NCBI GenBank assembly: GCA_001800135.1
Contig: MGUU01000005.1
Coordinates: forward strand, 1 to 64,000
Direction of reading: 5' to 3'
DNA from: Elusimicrobia bacterium RIFCSPLOWO2_02_FULL_39_32
GTDB taxonomy: Bacteria > Elusimicrobiota > Elusimicrobia > 2-02-FULL-39-32
DNA: 64,000 nt
Positions 1-7,554 of the stretch are shown in pieces; the first letter of the stretch is position 1; the number at the start of each line of letters is the position of its first letter. Under the pieces are notes generated by a model. It was not told the DNA's origin. It did not search any database and saw nothing but the letters and a program-made list of their open reading frames with translations. The position numbers and the translations under genes are program-made.

Positions 1-2
1 AA

Positions 3-449
3 GAACTTTATTTAACTGGGTTCCCTCTTTCTAGATGGCTGTCCGCATCTTCCTGCGCACTCACTCTTGAACAAGAAGGATGGAAACTTGTGCCAATAAA
101 CCAAGCATGGCAAAAAAGAACCGATACCCCATCACCCCTAGTTCGTCCAGACTTCATTGTTGTAAAGGAAAAAATAGCCGCGTTTTATTTATTTGATTCT
201 CCATTTGGACTGCGTTCAGAATTTTTAGCGGCGCATGTCAGCAGAGGACTTAACTTTTTAAGTTCAGATAGTATAGCTGTCATACTCACCCATACAAAAG
301 AAGCTTTTACTAAGTTAATGAATAAACTGGAAAATGGGTCAATAAGTGAAAATAAGAACAGGATATTTGTGGGCGGTCTTGAATTCTTTCAGAAAAGCCG
401 CGGTCACTGCAAATTGACTAATTCAGATGGAGAAACGATTGTTTTATGA
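3..449 (+). CDS. Hypothetical protein, 5' end cut by window edge
   Basis: The frame is open from base 3 to the TAA... stop at 447-449 with no in-frame stop at the left edge, so the 148 visible residues are only the C-terminal part. A GTG at 90 could start a 119-residue version, but the upstream codons read as ordinary protein (for example EGWKLVPINQAWQ), which favours a longer gene entering from the left. No family is recognised; the segment DFIVVKEKIAAFYLFD is faintly like the beta strands of replication-relaxation or nuclease-like proteins, but not enough to assign. The stop overlaps the next start by 4 bases (ATGA), so the two genes are probably translationally coupled. It lies in the integrated element that ends at the tRNA-Leu. 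Confidence 0.55.
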   Translation, partial: ELYLTGFPLSRWLSASSCALTLEQEGWKLVPINQAWQKRTDTPSPLVRPDFIVVKEKIAAFYLFDSPFGLRSEFLAAHVSRGLNFLSSDSIAVILTHTKEAFTKLMNKLENGSISENKNRIFVGGLEFFQKSRGHCKLTNSDGETIVL

Positions 450-697
450 TAAATAACTGTTTTTTTGAAAGTTCTAATGCCGGTTCCAATTCAGGAGCCC
501 GAGGATATATTCTTTCGGGCGGCGAGAGTTACTATTCCACAGTGCTTAACTCGTTGCCGGCATGGCTATTAAATGGAACAAAATATCCATCGGGATTCCC
601 GGTGGAGAAAAAGCACGTGGAACCTATACTGTTCTCTGATTCTGCTTATAGCAGACAAAGAACTATAGGTAATGAAGTTTACCCGAAACTTAGGTAA
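446..697 (+). CDS. Small hypothetical protein, 83 aa
   Basis: A short ORF whose ATG overlaps the stop of the preceding gene (ATGA), with a GGAGA about 11 bases upstream as a possible weak ribosome binding site. The protein has no signal peptide or membrane segment and no motif I recognise; it is rich in Ser, Gly and Asn in its first third (SSNAGSNSGARGYILSGG). The overlap and the GC-rich hairpin just after its stop suggest it is the last gene of a short transcription unit. It could still be a chance ORF. Confidence 0.4.
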   Translation: MINNCFFESSNAGSNSGARGYILSGGESYYSTVLNSLPAWLLNGTKYPSGFPVEKKHVEPILFSDSAYSRQRTIGNEVYPKLR

Positions 698-705
698 ACT
701 GATAA

Positions 706-735
706 GGGAGGGGATAGATTATTCTTTCCCCTCCC
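706..735 (+). terminator. Hairpin after the first gene pair
   Basis: A 9-bp perfect stem (GGGAGGGGA pairing with TCCCCTCCC) with a 12-base loop starts 8 bases after the stop of the 83-aa ORF. It is GC-rich but lacks a clear T-tract, so it is either a weak intrinsic terminator or a 3'-end stabilising hairpin. Confidence 0.45.
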
Positions 736-797
736 CCAATTTCTCGTCGGAGTATAATTCTTGATTTTGTCGTCGATACATCGAGGGATAATTTTCC

Positions 798-826
798 TTG
801 ACTAATATTTTAAAATTTAGTATTCT
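798..826 (+). promoter_or_regulatory. Sigma-70-type promoter of a candidate small RNA
   Basis: TTGACT at 798-803, a 17-base AT-rich spacer and TATTCT at 821-826. The predicted start is near 833. The next 105 bases have no convincing ORF but end in an intrinsic terminator. Confidence 0.5.
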
Positions 827-832
827 TAAAAT

Positions 833-938
833 AATGGCAGTCGATTCTTCGGCTGTTGGCCGCTCAAAAAGAAGTTAATAGAAGTTTTATAAAGCACTGT
901 GGAAGATTGGCGCATCTAATGCGTTGTCTTCCTTTTTT
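833..938 (+). ncRNA. Candidate ~105-nt small RNA of the integrated element
   Basis: Between the promoter at 798-826 and the T-tract ending at 938 the sequence can fold into two hairpins. The first is CAGTCGA (838-844) with TCGGCTG (849-855) around a TTCT loop, with one G-U pair. The second is the terminator hairpin at 901-932. The space lies in a 327-bp gap between genes (698-1024). No known RNA family is recognised. Element-encoded RNAs of this size often regulate replication or lysogeny genes, but that role is inference. Alternatively it is a transcribed leader with an attenuator in front of the 76-aa ORF. Confidence 0.35.
901..938 (+). terminator. Intrinsic terminator
   Basis: An outer stem GGAAGA/TCTTCC and an inner stem CGCAT/ATGCG with a small internal loop, followed directly by six T residues (933-938). 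This is the classic Rho-independent layout. Confidence 0.7.
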
Positions 939-1024
939 ATTGCCAATCTGAAGTAATACCTAGCCTATAGGTCTCGCCCGCGCTTCTTGCGCTTGGCACA
1001 AAATCCAAGTACAGGAGGCGGACT

Positions 1025-1255
1025 ATGCATATCTCAGAATCAATCCATTGGGAGTTAATTCTTGATCCGATCTTTGCTCAAGAACTAATCCTTGTTGAGT
1101 CGCTCTTACAATCCAGCAGTCGTGTAACCATTGTCTGTGGCCGCACAAATATTACTGAAGAAGAATACGATGGAGTTAACACACTCTATTACCCTTCTAC
1201 AGTTCCTTTCACAGCTAGAAAAACAAATTCAGGAGTAATTATTGATTATGAATGA
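1025..1255 (+). CDS. Small hypothetical protein, 76 aa
   Basis: The ATG has a strong ribosome binding site, AGGAGG at 1013-1018, 6 bases upstream, which supports real translation. The protein is soluble and of mixed alpha/beta character. The first 30 residues can form an amphipathic helix (ELILVESLLQ) and the rest looks like beta strands. No family is recognised. Its stop lies before the true start of the next gene, with which it may form an operon. Confidence 0.55.
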   Translation: MHISESIHWELILDPIFAQELILVESLLQSSSRVTIVCGRTNITEEEYDGVNTLYYPSTVPFTARKTNSGVIIDYE

Positions 1256-1325
1256 ATTTTTAAATTCTTTAGCAGCCATCAATTTCTTTTTCTCTCGGAT
1301 AGAGAGGAAAAAGGAGTGTGGAAAG

Positions 1326-1640
1326 ATGATTGAACTGACCATGACTGGAAACGAGAATCGGAAGTTTAACCTAGGCGACATCTACCTGACAAAGGGAGTG
1401 TTTGAAGAGTGCAACGATAAAGCAGGTTTTTACGACTTCGTAACTGCCTCCGTTGAAAAACACTCAAAAGGTGACTGGGGTAATTTAAGCGAACAGGATA
1501 AAAAGGAGAACGAATTCTCCTTGGAAAAATACTTAAGAATCCTATCCGCTTATTATCATCCAATGTCAGGCAAGAAAATCTGGGTGCTTACGGAAGCAGA
1601 TAGATCCATTACAACTGTCTTGTTTCCAGAAGAATACTAG
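1326..1640 (+). CDS. Hypothetical mobile-element protein, 104 aa (conserved phage/plasmid family)
   Basis: An ORF is open from an ATG at 1242, but the ATG at 1326 is preferred. It has AAGGAG at 1311-1316, 9 bases upstream, and the conserved part starts there (MIELTMTGNENRKFNLGDIY). The stretch KIWVLTEADRSITTVLFPEE near the C-terminus resembles a conserved small protein family seen in plasmids, phages and integrative elements, where it is often misnamed as a restriction subunit or plasmid-related protein; no biochemical role is established that I know of. It sits just upstream of the ATPase gene and is probably accessory to it. Confidence is good for the gene and the family, low for any function. 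Confidence 0.7.
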   Translation: MIELTMTGNENRKFNLGDIYLTKGVFEECNDKAGFYDFVTASVEKHSKGDWGNLSEQDKKENEFSLEKYLRILSAYYHPMSGKKIWVLTEADRSITTVLFPEEY

Positions 1641-1653
1641 AGTCAGTAATAAT

Positions 1654-1675
1654 AGTGCCCCCTCCGGGGGGCGCT
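1654..1675 (+). terminator. Very GC-rich hairpin before the ATPase gene
   Basis: AGTGCCCCC pairs with GGGGGCGCT (one G-U) around a tetraloop. No T-tract follows, so it is more likely a processing or partial-termination hairpin than a full terminator. The GTG at 1655, the farthest upstream possible start of the ATPase frame, lies inside this stem, which argues against that start. Confidence 0.45.
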
Positions 1676-1714
1676 ACCTTTGATATAAAAATAATAAAGG
1701 AGGAAATGAATAAA

Positions 1715-3220
1715 ATGAACCCCATAAAATCTTCAATAGGATCGCTCGCAACAAGGATACTAAAGAAAAATGATGAAAATGAATCAGGCAAAAGTAGTTT
1801 TAAGGATTCCAAAGACAAACCTATTCTTACTGCTCATTTTAAGAATCTGGTTGACTTGGTGGAGTCTGATGGAAAACCAGCGTTTCTTGTAAAAGAAGAC
1901 GGTGTTCCTAGGGTTTTATTCAAAATAGAACTAGATGGCAAACCTTGTTTTCCACCGCCTAAAGATCAGATTCCATGGCTTCTGCCTAGAGCAGATAAAG
2001 TGATTGAATATTTTAATGTTTCCAAAAAACTTGAACCATTTGAAGCAGATATTAGCCTTTTTGAAGATTTAATCACTTATCATAGAGGAATCTCCGAACT
2101 CCCAGATAAAGAGTATTACGTTCTGCTTGCCTCATGGGTTATGCATACATATCTCATGGAGTCATTCCATTATTCTCCCATTCTCCTTTTCTTCGCTGTT
2201 CCTGAAAGAGGAAAGTCTAGAACCGGTAAAGGGTTAATTTATGTAGCTTACAGAGGGGTTCACACGGAAACGCTGAATGAAGCGAATCTTTTCCGCTGGT
2301 CAGAAAACCATAGGGCCAGCCTTTTCCTAGATGTAAGAGACCTCTGGAACAAAGCAGAAAAAAGAGGAGCGGATGATATTCTTCTCTCTAGAATGGAAAG
2401 AGGATGTAAGGTAAGTAGAGTCCTATGGCCGGAGAAAGGTGCTTTTAGAGATACAAAACATTACGATGTGTTTGGTCCCACCATTATTGCCACCAATGAA
2501 GCGATCCACCCCATTCTCGATACTCGTTGCATCTCAATTACCATGTCCGATAGCGTCAAAAACTTTGAAAGGAGCGTAAAACCAGAAGAAGCCCTGACCT
2601 TAAAAGAACGGCTCGTAGAATTTAGGCTAAGGCACTTAGGAGAACCCCTGCCCAAAGTGCCCAAACCTGCTAGAGGGCGTCTTGGAGATATTTTAAAACC
2701 CATATATCAAATTATAAGATTAGCGAATTCCAATAGAGAAAAAGAATTCATTAGTCTAGTGAAACAAATTGATGAAAAAAGAAGATTGGAGAAATATCAA
2801 AGTATAGAAGCTCAAATAATCTATTCCCTGCTAGAGTTAGAGTTTAGAGTCATGAAAGGGTTTCTGCCGCTCAAAGATATCACTGAAAAAGTAAATTTAG
2901 ACAAACCTGAAAGATATCATATCTCACCAAAAAGAATCGGGAAAACACTTAGAGCCCTGGGATTTGAATGGGGATGGACTCATGGCGGAACTACATCAAT
3001 CGCTTATGACCCTATAAAAATCGACCATTTATCCATAGCCTATGGACTTAAATTTGCCCCACCAAGCCCAGTTTCCCCACCAAGTCCAGCCTCCACAACA
3101 GAATCTAACGCAGAATTAGCTAAACCGGATGGACAAACTGGGCTTGGTGGACTTGGTGAGGCAAATTATGATACAGCCTCGGATGAAGAGCAAGATATCG
3201 AGGATAGCGTTGATCTCTGA
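1715..3220 (+). CDS. Primase/AAA+-like ATPase of the integrated element
   Basis: A 501-residue protein likely involved in replication of the element. A P-loop-like segment (VPERGKSRTGKG, about residues 162-173) is followed by a hydrophobic strand ending in Asp (ASLFLDVRDLW, Walker B-like), then GPTIIATNE (sensor-1-like Asn), an order typical of the helicase/ATPase halves of phage and plasmid primase proteins (DUF3631/VapE-type architecture). The C-terminus looks like a winged helix (HISPKRIGKTLRALGFEW) followed by a Pro/Ser-rich acidic tail. Start choice: the frame is open from GTG 1655, but AAAGGAGG at 1696-1703 fits ATG 1715 (11 bases) better than ATG 1706 (2 bases). The gene precedes the excisionase and integrase, the usual order rep-xis-int. 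The exact family is uncertain. Confidence 0.7.
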   Translation: MNPIKSSIGSLATRILKKNDENESGKSSFKDSKDKPILTAHFKNLVDLVESDGKPAFLVKEDGVPRVLFKIELDGKPCFPPPKDQIPWLLPRADKVIEYFNVSKKLEPFEADISLFEDLITYHRGISELPDKEYYVLLASWVMHTYLMESFHYSPILLFFAVPERGKSRTGKGLIYVAYRGVHTETLNEANLFRWSENHRASLFLDVRDLWNKAEKRGADDILLSRMERGCKVSRVLWPEKGAFRDTKHYDVFGPTIIATNEAIHPILDTRCISITMSDSVKNFERSVKPEEALTLKERLVEFRLRHLGEPLPKVPKPARGRLGDILKPIYQIIRLANSNREKEFISLVKQIDEKRRLEKYQSIEAQIIYSLLELEFRVMKGFLPLKDITEKVNLDKPERYHISPKRIGKTLRALGFEWGWTHGGTTSIAYDPIKIDHLSIAYGLKFAPPSPVSPPSPASTTESNAELAKPDGQTGLGGLGEANYDTASDEEQDIEDSVDL

Positions 3221-3246
3221 GGCAATTATTCTAATAAAATGAAAAT

Positions 3247-3480
3247 ATGGATATAACAAAAGAGATTTTAGAAACTTCCTCAACTAAGCGGTATTTAACC
3301 GTGAGAGAGTTGGAAGAATATGTTCGACTCTCAACCGCTACCATTTACGATTTTGTTAGGAAGAGAAAAATCCCTTTTATACCTTTTGGGAGAAAGATAA
3401 TATTTGATGCAGCGGCGATAGACAAGTGGATGCTAAAACGCATGGTGAAATCAATTGACACCATCGGTGATATGAGTTAG
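3247..3480 (+). CDS. Excisionase-type HTH protein
   Basis: A 77-residue DNA-binding protein of the MerR-like/HTH_17 'excisionase family'. The motif is complete: YLTVRELEEYVRLSTATIYD gives helix-turn-helix 1-2, and IPFIPFGRKIIFDAAAIDKW gives the wing and the closing helix. It lies 14 bases upstream of the integrase on the same strand, the normal place for a recombination directionality factor or a small repressor. There is no clear ribosome binding site. It may act as Xis (bending DNA at the att site) or as a transcription regulator; the sequence alone cannot separate these. Confidence 0.8.
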   Translation: MDITKEILETSSTKRYLTVRELEEYVRLSTATIYDFVRKRKIPFIPFGRKIIFDAAAIDKWMLKRMVKSIDTIGDMS

Positions 3481-3494
3481 AATTTTAAAATAAA

Positions 3495-4640
3495 ATGGCG
3501 CTTTATAAAAGAAAAGATAGTCCGTACTGGTGGTTTAGTTATAAGGTTGATGGAATCAGAGTCTTCCAAAGCAGCGATACCACGGATAAGGATTTGGCTG
3601 AGAAAATATATCATGTCAAACGCGCCCAACTTATTGAAGGAAAAAATTTCCCCATTCGCACTAAAATGAAGCTCTCATTAATGATAGATTTATATCTTAA
3701 TGATTACTCAAAATCATCAAAAAAATCCTATGTTAACGATATAACAATATCCAAAACAATTCTTAGTTATTTTAAAGATTGTTTGTTAAATGATATTACA
3801 CCACATAAAATAGAACTGTATAGAGGATATCGATTAAAATCAGTTTCAAAAGCTAGAACTAATAGAGAACTGGCATTTCTACGCCACTTGTTTACAAAAG
3901 CGATTGAATGGGGTAAATGGGCCGGAGAAAATTTAGTAAAGAGGGTAAAACCTTTTAGAGAGGAACGAAAACCTGAAAGATATTTAAGTCACGAAGAACG
4001 CATAAGGTTATTTAAGTCTAGCGTTGAATTTCTTAAACCTATCATACTTACCGCATTAAAAACCGGCATGAGACAGGGCGAAATATTGAAATTAAAGTGG
4101 GAAGATGTGGATTTGGAGAGGGCAGTTATATTTGTAAAAGATACAAAGGGCAGTAAATTGAGACAATTGCCAATTCACGCAGAACTATTGTTTGTATTAT
4201 CCAATATTCCTAGAAAAAGTATATACGTTTTTTGTGACGCTCAAGAAAAATCTTTTAAAAGAAATGGGATATTCAGGGGGGCATTTGAAAGGGCAGTTAA
4301 GGAAGCCAAAATCCCTAATTTTACCTTTCATGATTTAAGGCATACTTTCGCCAGTGAACTAATTATGAAGGGTGTAGATGTAAAAACAGTACAAGAATAT
4401 CTTGGACATAGTACAATAGCAATTACAGAGAGATATCTTCACGTAGCGCCAGACCAAAAGAGATCATCAATTCAACTTTTAAGCAGGGAAGGGGTCAATC
4501 CGTGTTACGCTGGTGTTACGTTAAGGTTTGAGAAGGTTATTAGGAATGGCCGGGAGTATTATAAAATCCCTAATAATTCAATATTTTCAGCAAGTGGGCG
4601 GGTGGCGGAACTGGCAGACGCACAGGACTTAAAATCCTGA
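3495..4640 (+). CDS. int: Tyrosine recombinase integrase
   Basis: A phage/ICE-type integrase, 381 residues. The N-terminal arm-binding region (YKRKDSPYWWFSYKVDG), a SAM-like core-binding domain and the catalytic domain are all present. The catalytic residues are visible in order: Arg in TGMRQGEIL, Lys in DTKGSKLRQLPI, His-x-x-Arg in HDLRHTF, His in LGHST and the nucleophile Tyr in ITERYLH. The last ~14 residues (GRVAELADAQDLKS) are encoded by the first 45 bases of the tRNA-Leu(UAA) gene, so gene and tRNA overlap. A tail of ~55 residues after the catalytic Tyr is longer than in most relatives. The enzyme probably integrates the element at a tRNA-Leu; which of the two adjacent tRNAs was the target is unclear. 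Confidence 0.95.
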   Translation: MALYKRKDSPYWWFSYKVDGIRVFQSSDTTDKDLAEKIYHVKRAQLIEGKNFPIRTKMKLSLMIDLYLNDYSKSSKKSYVNDITISKTILSYFKDCLLNDITPHKIELYRGYRLKSVSKARTNRELAFLRHLFTKAIEWGKWAGENLVKRVKPFREERKPERYLSHEERIRLFKSSVEFLKPIILTALKTGMRQGEILKLKWEDVDLERAVIFVKDTKGSKLRQLPIHAELLFVLSNIPRKSIYVFCDAQEKSFKRNGIFRGAFERAVKEAKIPNFTFHDLRHTFASELIMKGVDVKTVQEYLGHSTIAITERYLHVAPDQKRSSIQLLSREGVNPCYAGVTLRFEKVIRNGREYYKIPNNSIFSASGRVAELADAQDLKS

Positions 4641-4681
4641 CTGAGGCAACTCGGGTGAGGGTTCGATTCCCTCCCCGCCCA
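4596..4681 (+). tRNA. tRNA-Leu (anticodon UAA)
   Basis: A complete class II cloverleaf: acceptor GGGCGGG/CCCGCCC, D-arm GCG...CGC, anticodon stem CAGGA/TCCTG with loop CTTAAAA (anticodon TAA at 4630-4632), variable arm CTGAG/CTCGG, T-arm GAGGG-TTCGATT-CCCTC and discriminator A. No CCA is encoded. The 5' half doubles as the 3' end of the integrase gene. Confidence 0.96.
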
Positions 4682-4692
4682 TAAAAAAATAG

Positions 4693-4751
4693 GCGTAGAT
4701 AAAAAATAAAGGTAGTTCAAAAAATGAACTACCTTTATTTTTTATCTACGC
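4693..4751. terminator. Bidirectional terminator between the two tRNA-Leu genes
   Basis: A perfect 27-bp inverted repeat with a 5-base A loop. The central GC-richer part (AAAGGTAGTTC) is flanked by A-tracts on one side and T-tracts on the other. Each strand therefore reads as hairpin plus U-run, and it can end transcription of both convergent tRNA genes. A further T-run lies just left of it for minus-strand transcripts. Confidence 0.9.
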
Positions 4752-4819
4752 TATAATTATATACTTCTGTCGAAAAATACGCCTTACAAAACAATCAATT
4801 CCGAACAAGTTACATTTGG

Positions 4820-4903
4820 TGCCCGGAGAGGGAGTCGAACCCACACATCCCAAAGGATATGAGATTTTGAGTCTCACGCGTCTGCCAGTTCCGCCATCCG
4901 GGC
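4820..4903 (-). tRNA. tRNA-Leu (anticodon CAA)
   Basis: Read on the minus strand: acceptor GCCCGGA/TCCGGGC, the same D-arm as the neighbour (TGGCGGAACTGGCAGACGC), anticodon stem TGAGA/TCTCA with loop CTCAAAA (anticodon CAA), a long variable arm, T-arm with GTTCGAC and discriminator A. No CCA is encoded. Its 3' end points to the integrase side, which makes it a plausible attachment site. Confidence 0.95.
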
Positions 4904-4913
4904 TTCAGTAGAA

Positions 4914-4940
4914 ATATTTGATAAACTTATTATCAAATAT
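4914..4940 (-). terminator. AT-rich hairpin between nadB and tRNA-Leu(CAA)
   Basis: A perfect 10-bp stem (ATATTTGATA/TATCAAATAT) with a 7-base loop, about 95 bases beyond the nadB stop. It is AT-only apart from one G-C pair, so it may be a weak end or processing point for the operon transcript. The 4941-5033 stretch holds nothing else I can name. Confidence 0.3.
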
Positions 4941-5033
4941 TAGCAAAATTCCAATTTAGTTTGAAATTTTAACTTCTATTCTTAACCCCAAAACTAACAT
5001 CGAATATCACAATTCAATGACGATTGTGAGGTT

Positions 5034-6623
5034 TCAAAGAAGTGTGTCAGATAAAAAATTTCGATCGTCAGTATCAGGGTAGTCTAAATTATAGTGAAGA
5101 CCTCGGGACTCTTTTCTGGCCAAAGCAGAACGGATAACGCATTCTGCGACTAAGGCGATATTCCTAAGCTCAATTAAATCAGAAGTAATAATAAAGTTCC
5201 AATAATATTCCTGAATTTCCTGCTGCAAAAGTTCTATGCGCCTTAAGGCTCTTTCTAAACGTTTATCCGTGCGCACAATTCCCACATAATTCCACATAAA
5301 ACGACGGATCTCATCCCAATTTTGTTCAATCACAACTTGTTCGTTTGGATCCCGAGCCTTGCCTGGATTCCAATCCCCTATTTTAAAATTGGAAAAAGAT
5401 GGGATTTCTTGAAATAACGAATCCAATTTCTTGGCGCATCCTTGAGCCATGACCAAACCCTCAAGCAAAGAGTTAGACGCTAAACGATTTGCTCCATGGA
5501 GACCCGTGCAGGCGGATTCCCCAATGACAAATAAATTAGGAATAGAAGTTTGCCCGTTAATTTCAGTTTTTACTCCACCGCAAATATAGTGCGCAGCTGG
5601 AACCACAGGAATAGGTTCTCTAGCCATATCAAACCCAAATTTTTTGCAGGAACTTACCAAATTTGGGAACCTGCTCTTAATAAAATCTGATCCGCGGTGG
5701 CTAATGTCTAAATAAACGCACGCTTCACCGGACTTTTTTAGTTCAAAATCAATGGCTCTGGCTACAATATCCCTGGGAGCAAGCTCTTTTAAAACATGAT
5801 GTTTTTCCATAAAAGTCTTTCCATTAGAAAGAAGCAGTTTACCACCCTCTCCCCGAACCGCTTCTGAAATTAAAAAAGATTTTGCCTGTGGATGATAAAG
5901 ACAAGTTGGATGGAACTGCACAAATTCTAAATTCGCCACTTTCACCCCTGCTCGGTAAGCCATGGCAATGCCGTCGCCTGTTGCAACATCCGGATTAGTA
6001 GTATAGAGATAAACTTTCCCCGCGCCCCCAGTGGCCAGCACAGTCACTTGTGAAAGAAATTTCTCAACTTTTTGTTTTTCAATATCCAAGACATAAGCGC
6101 CTAAACAAAAATCAGAATTTTTTTGAGAAGTAATTTTCTTTTTTGTGATGAGATCAATGGCAACGCAGTTTTCATAAATTTTAATGTTAGGCTCTTTACG
6201 AACTTTTTGACAAAGAATTTTTTCCACTTCTCTGCCAGTAATATCTCCTACATGTAAAATCCTGCGGTGAGAATGCCCTCCCTCTAGACCTAATTCAAAA
6301 TGCTGGTTTCCGTAAGGAGAAAGGGAAAATTTTACCCCCCACTTTTCTAATTCTTGAATAACATTTGGCCCTTCTCTACAAACTTTTTCTACCACCTCTT
6401 TATGACAAAGACCTGCGCCTGAACTAAGCGTATCTTCAACATGTTTCTCTATGGAATCACCCGGAGCAACAGAAGCCGCAATCCCTCCTTGAGAATAATA
6501 AGTGTTGGATTCTTCGAGCTTGCGTTTAGTGACTATGCTCACTGTATATTTTTCACAAGCTCGCAACGCAAAGGTAAGTCCAGCGATACCGCTGCCAATA
6601 ATCAAGATTTGAGATTCAGCCAT
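5034..6623 (-). CDS. nadB: L-aspartate oxidase
   Basis: Oxidises L-aspartate to iminoaspartate, the first step of de novo NAD synthesis; a cytosolic flavoprotein. The N-terminal FAD fold is clear ([16 protein letters not shown]), followed by [14 protein letters not shown] typical of NadB and of the fumarate reductase flavoprotein family. Catalytic-region motifs present: [32 protein letters not shown] and [17 protein letters not shown]. The C-terminal helical domain keeps the Arg-rich [13 protein letters not shown]. At 529 residues the length is normal. It is the last gene of the minus-strand operon, 46 bases after panC. The partners nadA and nadC are not in this window. Confidence 0.95.
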   Translation of the reverse strand: MAESQILIIGSGIAGLTFALRACEKYTVSIVTKRKLEESNTYYSQGGIAASVAPGDSIEKHVEDTLSSGAGLCHKEVVEKVCREGPNVIQELEKWGVKFSLSPYGNQHFELGLEGGHSHRRILHVGDITGREVEKILCQKVRKEPNIKIYENCVAIDLITKKKITSQKNSDFCLGAYVLDIEKQKVEKFLSQVTVLATGGAGKVYLYTTNPDVATGDGIAMAYRAGVKVANLEFVQFHPTCLYHPQAKSFLISEAVRGEGGKLLLSNGKTFMEKHHVLKELAPRDIVARAIDFELKKSGEACVYLDISHRGSDFIKSRFPNLVSSCKKFGFDMAREPIPVVPAAHYICGGVKTEINGQTSIPNLFVIGESACTGLHGANRLASNSLLEGLVMAQGCAKKLDSLFQEIPSFSNFKIGDWNPGKARDPNEQVVIEQNWDEIRRFMWNYVGIVRTDKRLERALRRIELLQQEIQEYYWNFIITSDLIELRNIALVAECVIRSALARKESRGLHYNLDYPDTDDRNFLSDTLL

Positions 6624-6669
6624 TTTAATTATTTAGTTTATGATGACAAAGTGCTTTCGTATTATCTAT

Positions 6670-7536
6670 TTAACCTGAATAAATATGATGCGCTTTTAAT
6701 ATCAAAACATTATCTATGAGCCGAGTTTTGCCAATCCAAACTGCGGCGGCAAATAGGATAGGGGGGGTCAGTTTTTTTAAAGAAACTAAAGTTTCTGGAT
6801 CCACAGCTTCAAAATATTCAACCTTATCTTTCCCTTGAAGTTCAAGATGATTTTTAAAATAATCTCTAACGAATTTTAATGAGAGATTTTTCCTAGATCT
6901 TACCAAATCAGCGCATCGTCTTAAAGAAAAAGAAATTTTAGTTGCTCGTAAATTTTCTTTGAAACTGAGCCTGGAATTACGAGAAGAAAGAGCAAGACCA
7001 TTTTGATCACGAACTATGGGACAAGGAATAACATGAATTGGCAAATTCAAATCCTTACCCATTTGTTCTACTACTTTAACTTGTTGAAAATCTTTTAAGC
7101 CAAAATAAGCTTTGTCTGGCTGAACTAAATTAAAAAGTTTTAATACAATGGTAGCAACTCCTTGAAAATGTCCGGGCCTAAAAGCTCCGCATAAATTCTT
7201 AGTTAAACTGCCCAACTCTACTGAGGTTTGAAAACCTTTAGGATAAATTTCTTCTACAGAAGGCAGAAAAACTAAATCCACACTTTCTTTCCTTAATTTT
7301 GCAATATCTTTACTTTCGTTTCTTTTATATTTTTCAAAATCCTCTTTGCAATCAAACTGTTTAGGATTTACAAAAATGGAAACCACAGTAAAAATATTCT
7401 CTTTTTTTGAACGCTTTACCAAAGAAAGATGCCCCTCATGCAAGTCTCCCATGGTCGGGACAAAACCTAAAGAATGATGGACACGTTTCTTTTTTAAAAA
7501 ATTTTGAAGATCTCTAATTTTTCGCGCAATCACCAT
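6670..7536 (-). CDS. panC: Pantothenate synthetase
   Basis: Condenses pantoate with beta-alanine using ATP, the last step to pantothenate (vitamin B5, CoA precursor). The adenylating nucleotidyltransferase signature PTMGDLHEGH (HIGH-like) is near residue 28. VSIFVNPKQF, FRPGHFQGVATIV (pantoate-binding region) and ALSSRNSRLS follow in the family order. The length of 288 is usual. Its ATG has a GGAG about 8-9 bases upstream. It is 18 bases downstream of hpnE and so is cotranscribed. The other pantothenate genes (panB, panD) are not here. Confidence 0.95.
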   Translation of the reverse strand: MVIARKIRDLQNFLKKKRVHHSLGFVPTMGDLHEGHLSLVKRSKKENIFTVVSIFVNPKQFDCKEDFEKYKRNESKDIAKLRKESVDLVFLPSVEEIYPKGFQTSVELGSLTKNLCGAFRPGHFQGVATIVLKLFNLVQPDKAYFGLKDFQQVKVVEQMGKDLNLPIHVIPCPIVRDQNGLALSSRNSRLSFKENLRATKISFSLRRCADLVRSRKNLSLKFVRDYFKNHLELQGKDKVEYFEAVDPETLVSLKKLTPPILFAAAVWIGKTRLIDNVLILKAHHIYSG

Positions 7537-7554
7537 TTGAAGTTCTCCAGTTCT

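Noticed and set aside
1-1000. Left attachment site (partial tRNA-Leu copy)
   Set aside because: I looked for the D-arm, anticodon and 3'-end sequences of both tRNA-Leu genes and found no copy, so the left end of the element must be outside the window.
6441-6719. Plus-strand ORF of 92 aa over nadB and panC
   Set aside because: It is antisense to well-conserved nadB codons and has no family or ribosome binding site.
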